A stretch of 64,000 bases of DNA from assembly GCA_036429605.1 (NCBI GenBank), contig CM071590.1, positions 1,612,001 through 1,676,000 on the forward strand, given 5' to 3'. Position numbers and translations under genes: made by a program. The notes beneath the pieces were generated by a model. The model searched no databases, was not told the DNA's origin, and saw nothing but the letters and a program-made list of their open reading frames with translations. This stretch comes from Cladobotryum mycophilum. Taxonomy: Eukaryota > Ascomycota > Sordariomycetes > Hypocreales > Hypocreaceae. Shown piece after piece: positions 45,696 to 54,934 of this stretch. Each line of letters opens with the position of its first letter. Positions within the stretch are counted from its first letter, which is position 1.

Positions 45696-48600
45696 ATGGC
45701 GACCACTTCAAACATGTTCCTTTACTCGCTGACGATTCAGCCGCCAACCAATGTCGTCCAAGCGGTGCTGGGTCAGTTTGCGGGCACAAAGGAGCAGCTC
45801 ATCATCACCGGCGCTGGCTCGCGGCTGGCTCTGCTGCGGCCTGATCCGTCACAGGGAAAGGTCGTCACTCTCCTTTCTCATGATATTTTTGGAATCATCA
45901 GATCCCTCGCGGCTTTTCGTCTCGCGGGGAGCAACAAAGGTAAGTTTTCTAAAGCCAGCTTTGGAGGGTCACATAGTGATATTCAAAAAGCGCCTCACCA
46001 GACCCTACCAATCACGCATCACCGCTCCACAACGTGGTGATTCCTCAGACGTAGTGCTAATGCAGAATTGCAGATTACCTGATATTGGCAACTGACTCTG
46101 GTCGTATTACCATCGTTGAATACATACCTGCACAGAATCGCTTCAGTCGATTGCATCTGGAGACATTTGGCAAGTCTGGGGTACGGCGAGTGATTCCTGG
46201 AGAATACCTTGCTTGCGACCCCAAAGGCAGAGCATGCCTGATAGCGTCGATCGAGAAGAACAAGCTTGTGTACGTGTTGAATCGAAACTCGCAAGCTGAG
46301 TTGACGATATCCTCACCTCTTGAGGCTCACAAACCGGGTGTTTTAGTCATTTCCATGGTGGCACTAGATGTCGGATACGCAAATCCGGTGTTCGCAGCCC
46401 TAGAAATTGACTACTCGGATGCCGATCAAGATCCAACTGGTGGAGCTTTGGAAGAGCTAGAGACTCAGCTTGTCTATTACGAGCTTGATCTTGGGTTGAA
46501 CCATGTTGTACGAAAATGGTCAGAACCTGTAGATTCAACAGCATCGATCCTGTTCCAAGTTCCGGGTGGTAACGATGGGCCTAGTGGTGTTCTAGTGTGC
46601 GGAGAGGAGAATATTACCTACCGACACTCCAACCAGGAAGCCTTCCGAGTACCGATTCCCCGTAGACGCGGAGCAACCGAGGATCCGTCCAGGAAGCGTA
46701 CCATTGTCGCTGGAGTTATGCACAAACTAAAGGGCAGCGCTGGGGCCTTTTTCTTCCTACTCCAGACCGAAGATGGCGATATGTTCAAGGTCACCATTGA
46801 TATGGTTGAAGACGACGAAGGAAATCCTACCGGAGAGGTCAAGAGACTGAAGATCAAATATTTCGATACCGTTCCTGTGGCATCGAACCTGTGCATCTTG
46901 AAGAGCGGTTTTCTCTACGTTGCTAGCCAGTTTGGAAATTTCTCTTTTTACCAATTTGAGAAGCTCGGCGACGACGACGACGAATTGGAATTCAGCAGTG
47001 ATGATTTCCCCGTTGATGCTCAAGCATCATACGATCCTGTATACTTCTATCCTCGGCCTTTGGAAAATTTGGTCTTGGTTGAGAGCATACCCTCAATGAA
47101 TCCCCTGCTTGATTGCAAGGTTGCCAACCTCACTGGAGACGACGCGCCCCAGATTTATAGCATTTGCGGTAATGGTGCCAGAAGCTCTTTCAGAACGCTG
47201 AAGCATGGTCTTGAGGTCAACGAGATTGTTGCCTCAGAGTTGCCAGGTATTCCATCGGCTGTGTGGACACTTAAGCTCAATCGGAGCGAACAATACGATG
47301 CTTACATCGTCCTTTCCTTTACCAATGGTACTCTTGTGCTCAGCATTGGTGAAACAGTAGAGGAAGTGAGCGATTCGGGCTTCCTCACTAGCGTACCAAC
47401 CTTGGCTGCTCAGCTTCTTGGTGAGGATGGTCTGATCCAGGTTCATCCTAAAGGTATTCGACACATTAGAAATGGCAATATCAACCAGTGGGACGCTCCA
47501 CAGCATCGATCAATCGTGGCGGCATCGACCAATGCTCATCAGGTTGCCATTGCCTTGAGCTCAGGCGAGATTGTCTACTTCGAAATGGACTCAGATGGCT
47601 CGCTGGCTGAGTATGATGAGAAAAAGGAAATGTTCGGAACTGTTACTTGTTTGAGTTTGGGTGAGGTCCCTGAGGGTAGACTACGAAGTTCATTCTTAGC
47701 TGTGGGATGTGATGACTGCACCGTCCGCATTTTAAGTCTAGACCCGGAATCTACTCTGGAAAACAAGTCTGTTCAAGCCTTGACAGCAGCTCCAACATCA
47801 CTTGCCATCATTGCTATGGAAGATTCCGCATCCGGAGGATCGACCCTCTATCTTCATATCGGTCTGCACTCTGGTGTCTATCTGCGTACAGTTTTGGACG
47901 AAGTTACGGGCGAGTTGACGGATACCAGACAAAAATTCTTGGGTCCCAAGGAGGTCCGACTATTCCAGGTTACAGTTCAGGGGAGAACCTGCGTGCTCGG
48001 TCTTAGTTCACGACCATGGTTAGGATATGCTGATCCTATCACCAAGAGCTTTGTAGTGACACCTCTGAGCTACGTTGACCTTGAGTGGGGTTGGAATTTC
48101 AGCAGTGAGCAATGCGAAGAAGGCATTGTGGGTATTCAAGGCCAGTCTCTTCGGTAAGTAACTCGCACATCTTTCTTTTTTCTCCGCTGTGTGCCGAATG
48201 ATGAAACACGGATCCTACGCCTACGGGCAGTGAGGTTTACGCACATTACCAATTGTTCCTACTGACTGGCACTGTTCTCTTCATATACTTTGATCTAAAT
48301 TTGACCGTCTTGAGACAATGCTAATAGTGGTCAGAATTTTTTCCATCGATCGTTTGGGGGAAACGTTAATTCAGAGCTCTATTCCTTTGACCTATACGCC
48401 AAAGAAAATGGTCAAGCATCCAGATCAGCCTCTTTTTTACACTATCGAGGCGGATAACCATACCCTTGCTCCTGAACTGCGCGCAAAGCTCCTTGCTGAT
48501 CCTGGGGCGGTGAACGGAGATGCAAAGACTCTCCCACCAGAAGAATTCGGGCACCCAAGGGGAACTCGACGGTGGGCATCTTGCATAAGCGTCATTGACC

Positions 48601-49705
48601 CCCTTGCGGAGGAAGGTCAAGTCCTTCAAAGAATCGATCTGGAAGATAATGAAGCTGCTGTCAGCATGGCCATTGTTCCTTTCGCCAGCCAAGACAATGA
48701 GAGCTTCCTCGTTGTGGGAACAGGAAAGGACATGGTACTAAACCCGCGTAGCGTTTCCGAAGCATACATTCACATCTATCGCTTCCAAGATAGCGGAAGA
48801 GAGTTGGAGTTTATTCACAAGACCAAAATTGAAGATCCTCCTTTGGCGATGATACCGTTCCAGGGAAAGCTCTTGGCGGGTATCGGAAAGCTCTTGCGAG
48901 TCTATGATCTTGGTATGCGCCAACTGCTACGAAAGGCCCAGGCAGAAGCAGCATCACAGCAAATTATTACGCTCAACACCCAGGGCGGTCGAATTGTGGT
49001 TGGCGATGTTCAGCAGGGAATCACATATGTTGCCTATAAACCGGCCACGAATAAGCTGATTCCTTTCGTCGACGACACCATCGCCAGATGGACAACTTGC
49101 TCAACGATGGTGGATTACGAAACAGTTGCTGGAGGCGACAAGTTCGGCAATATCTTCCTTGTACGATGCCCACCCAAAGCCAGTGAGGAAGCGGACGAAG
49201 AACAGGCAGGCCTTCATCTCCTGAACGCAAGGGACTACCTACATGGAACATCACACCGACTCGATCTAATGTGTCATTTCTACACACAAGACATTCCTAC
49301 AAGCATCTCAAAAACCAGTTTAGTGGTTGGTGGACAAGATGTTTTGCTGTGGAGTGGTTTGATGGGTACGATTGGTGTTTTCATTCCATTCGTCACACGT
49401 GAGGATACGGATTTCTTCCAGAGTTTAGAGCAGCATCTCCGAGCAGAAGATCCACCCTTGGCAGGAAGAGACCACCTAATGTACCGTGGCTATTACGCGC
49501 CTGTGAAGGGCGTTATTGATGGCGATTTATGCGAAAGATACACGCTTCTTCCAAACGACAAGAAGCAAATGATTGCTGGAGAACTGGACCGCTCTGTTCG
49601 AGAAATTGAGCGGAAAATTTCGGTAAGCCCCCTCAAGTTCGATTAAAGAGGTAAACACATTCTAATGAGACTATTTAGGATATCCGAACCAGATCTGCAT
49701 TCTAA
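45696..49705 (+). CDS. RSE1: Pre-mRNA-splicing factor Rse1 (SF3b subunit 3)
   Basis: Rse1 is the three-beta-propeller subunit of SF3b in the U2 snRNP, needed for branch-site recognition in the nucleus. Exons are 45696-45939, 46074-48153, 48335-49622 and 49679-49705, giving 1212 aa, the normal length. Visible hallmarks are MFLYSLTIQPPTNVVQAVLG, SGRITIVEYIPAQNRF, FGKSGVRRVIPGEYLACDP, GPSGVLVCGEENITYRHSNQ, HGLEVNEIVASELPGIPSAV, GQDVLLWSGLMGTIGVFIPF, DHLMYRGYYAPVKGVIDGDL and the end DIRTRSAF, encoded by a 27-nt last exon. The frame is intact throughout, and no C/G run of six or more occurs in it. Confidence 0.95.
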
Positions 49706-49927
49706 TAATTGTTGGTATTTCTGGGGTATATGACATATATTTGTAACAAAGCAGGTTTGAGAATTGGTGGCGTTAGCATACAGGGTTATGTTTCCCTGCC
49801 GGTTTGGGCAAAACATCCAGGTCGGGTGTTCGTGCATATGTCGCACGTGTCTTATATGATATGAAGTATGAAAATCTAATTATTCCATAATCAAGAAGAG
49901 GCTCTCTGATGTGATTTGTGATTGGCT

Positions 49928-50777
49928 TTATAGCCCTCTCCAGAAAAGTGTACGTGTTTTGAACCGCCGCTCTCGTCCCGCTCTATCGTTTGGGTGCTCT
50001 CTCTCCCATGCTTCGTCGTCGAAGTATGATTCTATAGCAGCATCCAGATCATAGCTAGACTGCTCTAGATAAAGGAGAGCAAAGTCATAGTCAGATACCT
50101 TGCAGGTATTCATGAACCGGCGGATCTTGCCTCGCCTCAGTTCCTCGTCCTCCCCTTCGACGGGCCGCGGAGAGAGACTGCCGCCCCTGTAGTGTTCACC
50201 AGGGATCAGAATGGTCTTCCTACCCTGCAACAAGTGATCGCTGGTGATGTTGTTTCGTCGCCGAAGGGCTTCGGCTGGAACACCGTATCGAAGGCATAAG
50301 GATTGTATAGTATCGTGTTCGTGGTTCAAGAAGTGAAGGGTATCTTCTATAACGGACTTTTCGTCCAACTCAAAGGGTGGTGTGCCATTATTCCCTGTAG
50401 CCGGCGCGGTAGGTGTGTCTGCTTCATATGGTGGCGGAGGAGGAGGCGACACTCCAACAGTCCTAGATCGAGAGTTGGGAACGAAACTATATGATGGCGG
50501 GTCTCTAAGTCCTTGTGGCAAGGATGTCGGAGCGCTTGAAACTTGACAATATGGGCAGTATGTTGCAAAACGTTGGTTCTTCTGTAGATGCTGGTTATCA
50601 GAGGGGGGTGATATTCTGGAAATAGATGAGTGTGGGTAGAGGGGCAACGAACCTCGATACATTTTCCACAGATGACCCTGGCACAACACTCTACCCTGCG
50701 GTCTTCCGGTAGTGAAGGCTCGGAAGGATATGGGGGGATGCTGAGAGAAGAGACGTGCAAGTACTGCAGTATTCCAT
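49928..50777 (-). CDS. Intracellular LysM-domain protein with zinc-binding N-terminus
   Basis: About 259 aa in two exons (50653-50777 and 49928-50581). The N-terminus has paired Cys motifs (MEYCSTC, then VECCARVICGKC, then FATYCPYCQ), resembling a small zinc ribbon or treble clef. A LysM domain follows (HDTIQSLCLRYGVPAEALRR ... LQGRKTILIPG). The C-terminus (MNTCKVSDYDFALLYLEQSS, DLDAAIESYFDDEAWEREHP) looks like a UBA-like helical module. No signal peptide is present, so unlike chitin-binding LysM effectors it should be cytosolic, as in the LYSMD1/2 type. The first 15 residues and the rest of exon 1 are in different frames around the G6 run 50732-50737 (plus strand), one base short. Convergent with RSE1 (222 bases). 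Confidence 0.8.
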
Positions 50778-51494
50778 GGTTGAGAAAGCTGGATACAGTC
50801 AAGAAAGAAAGGAGGAAAGGAAGAAAGAAGGAGGAAATTAATTTTGTCTCTCGTGATGCGATGATGTGCAACAATATCGCCTTTGACATGTCTTGTGTTA
50901 TCGTTTATGTATGGAGGGATGCATGTATAATAATGAATCCATGCATGGCCAATCACGTCATGAGGGATCTGTGGATGACAACCACTTTGGACGCCACCCC
51001 CAAAGGGTCCAATGCAAGTACCGTCATGTGCGACTGATAAGATGCTCGAAAAGGGAATACATGTCAGGAAGATACATCATGAGATGGTGCTTGATAATAT
51101 ATTAGTAGGTAGTAGATTTGCACGCCGTATCTCCGTATTTCCTTTTACGATCAGATAAGTAATTACGGAGCACTCCGTACATGCGCCAAAGGTCGATCCA
51201 TGGATGTGAAGGTGTCGGGTCTACCTGTAGGTACTGCATAGTGGTTTGATGGAAATCTGGGGGCTGCATGGCGCCAGGTTGTGTTACGGGTACGGGTAAC
51301 AGTTACAGCGCGCTTGGCATTTCTTCAACAGCGCGCTACGACAGAAATCGCATCCACCCATCCATAGAGCTCTCACCTCAACTTTCTCTACCGCAATTTC
51401 AACCCAAGCCGAGATACACAAACAAAGGCATTGTTGAAAGCCTTTACATCTCCGTACTTGATATCAACGTCTATTACCCTCGATTCCACGAACC
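50778..51494. promoter_or_regulatory. Divergent promoter region LysM/NSRP1 genes
   Basis: 717 bases between two divergent start codons. It contains a perfect 16-base palindrome at 51164-51179 and a CCAAT box near 50948 (GGCCAATCACG). No gene is seen. Confidence 0.4.
51164..51179. repeat. Perfect palindrome TACGGAG-CA-CTCCGTA
   Basis: Two inverted TACGGAG arms separated by CA. The arm is the same motif that recurs elsewhere between genes in this window. Confidence 0.8.
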
Positions 51495-52693
51495 ATGAAC
51501 AAGCCAAAGCTTGCCTTCGGGCTCAATCTGGCGAAAAAATCAGGCACATCCAAGCCAGCGCCGTCAAGAAAGCCCATGTTTGGCGACGACAACGATTCCG
51601 ACAATGATGCCCCCAACAACAGCGCAAAGTTGGAGGAGATTGGCGGCGATCTCGACGATTTCACATCCTCAACATCACGATTAGATTTAAGAAAAGGCTC
51701 CAAATTAAGAAAGGAAATTCCAAAAGAACCGCCAAAGTTAAAATCCAAGTCACAAACAAGCACCATGTTTGGAGATCTTTCAACAACCCTCACATCACGA
51801 AAGAATGCAGAAGCAGCCGCCGAGCTAGATGCAAGCGTCTACGAGTATGATGCCGTTTACGAATCTATGAAGCCAAAGAAGAACAAAACAAAAGAGGACG
51901 AGGAGAGGAAACCAAAATACATGCGCAGTCTTTTGCAGGCGGCCGATGTGCGGAAACGAGATGCGCTAATCGCTGAGGAGAAGAAGATTGCAAGGGAGCG
52001 AGAGGCCGAGGGCGAAGAGTACGCGGGTAAAGAGAAATTCGTGACGGAAGCATACAAAAAACAACAGGAGGAGAATAAGCGGATAGAAGAGGAAGAGAAG
52101 AAGAGGGAGGAGGAGGAGGCGAAAAAGAACAAGGGCGGCGGCATGACTGCATTTTACAAGAAATTATTAGAAAAGGACGAACAGAGACACGCAGAGACGC
52201 TCAAGGCGACAGAAGAAATGGCCAAGGAGGGCCCGAAGCAGGCTGAGGACGGTGACGACGAAAACCAGGAGAAGGAAGAAGCAAGACTAGCCAAGGAGAT
52301 AAACGAGAAGGGGGTTCTGTCGCAGTCAACGAGGACGGCCAGGTTGTCGATAAGCGACAGCTCCTTAGGGGCGGTCTCAATGTTGGCGCAAAGAAGAAGG
52401 ACGCCGCCGAACGAGAGGCCAGCCGCCCTGCGGAACGAGATCGAAAAGAGTCCAATGGTATACGGTATGACAAGAAGCAGGCTATGCGGGAGCGGCAATC
52501 GCGCATGTTGGAAGAGCAGCTGGAACAGTCTCTAAAGCGCTCGAGGACAGAGGAAGAGGAGAAGAAGGAAGAGGTGGAAAGAGCGGCAAAGAGTCGCAAG
52601 ACAGAAGGCGAGATTTCGAGCGCAAAGGAGAGATATCTTGCGAGAAAGAAGGCGGCAGAGGAGGAAAAGAAGAAGGCTGCTGCTGGACAGTAG
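51495..52693 (+). CDS. NSRP1-like nuclear speckle splicing regulator (DUF2040)
   Basis: About 399 aa, single exon. The N-terminal part (LAFGLNLAKKSGTS, KPMFGDDNDSDND) precedes the NSRP1/CCDC55 N-terminal domain: ASVYEYDAVYESMK, KPKYMRSLLQAADVRKRD, then a Glu/Lys coiled coil and GGGMTAFYKKLLEKDEQRH. In animals NSRP1 is a speckle protein affecting alternative splicing. The fungal role is inferred. The frame slips at the G5 run 52310-52314. In the other frame the family continues as VNEDGQVVDKRQLLRGGLNV, an MRERQSRMLEEQLEQSLKRS helix and GEISSAKERYLARKKAAEEE, ending at TAG 52691-52693. One extra G joins them. Read literally, the protein would be 346 aa with a nonsense tail. Confidence 0.85.
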
Positions 52694-52970
52694 AGACGCA
52701 GATACCCGTTTTGATGTGGAAGTCATCTTATTTGGTTCCTTCTAGGAGCACACACATGTGTGGAGTGGTCGGTCTGCCCGTGAGTTCTATGTGTCTATCG
52801 TGCGACCAAGATCCATCTCTCCCATCCAGCGCCTTCCAAGCGTTCTCGACGTGCTCCAAACCAGTCTCAGGGTCATGCCCAAATTATTATGACCTCTAGT
52901 ACATTCGTGTTTCTCGTCCATATTCCTTTTCGCCGCATCATCGTCGCGCAGATGGTCCCTTTTTGTTTGT

Positions 52971-53286
52971 CTAGTTTCCCTGCTCTTGTCGTATTCTGTT
53001 GATGTAAGCCGTATTGACTTGGTTCCACGCCGCCATGTACTTTTCCATGCACGTAGTCATGCATGTCTGTTCGCTGCTAGAAAGGGAACTGCTTGGCTTG
53101 GGAATGCACTTCTCGAAGCAGTTTTCCTGGAGTTTCTGCACAAACTTATAAGTCTATATGCCTTGACATTGAATCGCTAGCCATTGTTCGCATGGCGCAT
53201 ACCTCAATGAGGGCTCGAGCGTTGGCAAGGTTCGCCTCGGTGAGCACCTGCCTCATAACAGACTGTTTAACGGCGTTGGAGTCCAT
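52971..53286 (-). CDS. TIM13: Mitochondrial intermembrane-space chaperone Tim13
   Basis: Small Tim proteins carry hydrophobic precursors across the intermembrane space to TIM22. Tim13 pairs with Tim8. Two exons, 53203-53286 and 52971-53135, with a 67-nt intron (donor GTATGC, acceptor GTGCAG), give 82 aa. The twin CX3C signature is visible as CFEKC and CMTTC, 15 residues apart. The N-terminus MDSNAVKQSVMRQVLTEANL and the helix MAAWNQVNTAYINRIRQ fit Tim13. Each exon is too short to stand out as an ORF, so the gene is easy to miss. It is convergent with the NSRP1-like gene (277 bases) and divergent from the lectin gene. Confidence 0.9.
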
Positions 53287-53670
53287 AGTTGCGTTGAAAT
53301 CGTGACGTTGAATTTGAAGAACTGGTGGGAAAATATTGAAGAATTCCGTAATGGAGTTTCAAATGCTGTGTGGCTAGTGAGGCTACCCATGTGGCTTGCA
53401 CTTTAACTGTCTTACCCAAAAGCGACACCTTTGGCTCGTGAAAAAAGTGTGGCGGTGCGACAGGGGTAGTGGGAATCTGTCACTTTCTGGATGGCGGCCC
53501 TCCAACCCCAGGTTTCTCTTGGAAGAGGACAGCTGTGCTAGCTCGAGAGACGCTTTTATAACCTTTTAAAACAACCCTTTCGCCGACCATTCGCCGCTCT
53601 CTACTGCAGACTCTGTTTTTTTTTCAAGACTCAACGGCCGTGGGGATCAACAGGCGGAGCTGGACCTCAG

Positions 53671-53691
53671 CCAATTTTGAAATTGGCCAAT
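53671..53691. promoter_or_regulatory. CCAAT-box palindrome between TIM13 and the lectin gene
   Basis: CCAATTTTGAAATTGG is an inverted repeat with a CCAAT box on each strand, and a third CCAAT follows directly (53687-53691). It lies 71 bases before the lectin ATG and 385 from the TIM13 ATG. CCAAT boxes bind the fungal Hap/CBC complex. Function here is inferred. Confidence 0.45.
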
Positions 53692-53761
53692 CTGGTTCTT
53701 TTTTCCCCTTGACGGCATCGTTGCCAACTCGAGAGTTACACTTTCGCAATCACACGCCACT

Positions 53762-54934
53762 ATGCGGCTCCTTTCGCTGTCGGCCGTCGTCGTCGCGGCA
53801 TTCGCGTGGACAGTTGCGGCTGAGGACAATTCAGATGTTAGAAGTATATCGGTTGGTGCCATCAAATATACTTCTACAATGGGGGTTGTGCTTGCGAGCT
53901 AACAGATTCGTGCATAGTTGAGGACGCATACGCTTGAACAGGTTCGTCGCAAAACTTGGTGGGGTGGAGGGGAAAGACGATGAGGACACGACGCTGATAT
54001 ATACCCCGTGGATATAGCCCTACTTGGACTCTGATATGCAAAGCCGATGGTTCGATTTCGGCGGCGACACCATCATTCGAACCGATTCGTACGTTTTTTT
54101 CTGTCGTTGGCTTTGGATATGATATACTCATGTTAAGGGAACTTGAAGCTGAAACGTTATAACAGATACATCCGGCTTACATCTGATCGTCCATCGCAAA
54201 ATGGATGGCTCTTTTCGAGAGTGCCGCTGACGGCGACGAACTGGGAGGTCGAGGTCGAGTTTAAGGTTCACGGCAAGAACCAGCTATACGGCGATGGCTT
54301 CGCTATGTGGATTACACGGCAGCGAGGTCAACTGGGCAATGTCTTTGGTCATTCGGATAAATTCGAGGGTTTGGGTATCTTCATCGACACCTACAAGAAC
54401 AACCGTCCCGGCGTCGTCTTCCCCTATGTCATGGCCATGTTCGGGGATGGCCAGACTAGTTACGACAAGAACAACGATGGCAAGGAAAATGAACTCGCCG
54501 GATGCTCCGCGAGGGGTATCCGCCACGCCAGCGTTCCTACCAAAATGCGCTTAACATACTTCCAGGACAAGAGCCTCAAGCTCGAGCTACAGTACAGGAC
54601 CGAGGGCGAGTGGACAACGTGCTTTGAGCTGGACAACCCGCCCGCGATTCCCAACATTGCCTACCTAGGCTTCAGCGCCGAGACGGGTGAGTTGAGCGAC
54701 AACCATGATATCATCTCCGTTGCCGCCAAGAACCTGTACATTAGCCCTGCGGCTGCGGGTGCGTCTGCCGCGAAGGGCCGCAACTCCGGCAGCAAGGTCA
54801 AGTACGGCAAGGCGGACAGCGAAGGCAGCTGGACCTGGTTCTTTACCAAGATCTTCCTGGTCATCATTGTCGCAGGCGGTGGCTACGTTGGCTTTACTGC
54901 CTACCGCGCCAAGGCCAGGAGCCACAGGTTCTAA
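53762..54934 (+). CDS. Legume-like (L-type) lectin cargo receptor, VIP36/Emp47 family
   Basis: These type I membrane lectins cycle between ER and Golgi and carry glycoproteins. Exons are 53762-53851, 53918-53941 (24 nt), 54018-54088 and 54166-54934, giving 317 aa. A signal peptide (MRLLSLSAVVVAAFAWTVAA) is followed by the lectin domain: SDMQSRWFDFGGDTI, YIRLTSDRPSQNGWLFSRVP, the ligand-binding YGDGFAMWITRQRG and GLGIFIDTYKNN, and GCSARGIRHASVPTKMRLTY. A single transmembrane helix (FFTKIFLVIIVAGGGYVGFT) and a short basic tail (YRAKARSHRF) end the protein. No coiled-coil stalk is present, which fits VIP36 rather than ERGIC-53. No KKXX motif is seen. The frame is intact. Confidence 0.9.

Noticed and set aside
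2549..52314. Programmed ribosomal frameshifting as the cause of the frame breaks
   Set aside because: The sites are plain C/G runs in unrelated genes without a common slippery heptamer or evident downstream structure; an assembly artefact explains all of them more simply.
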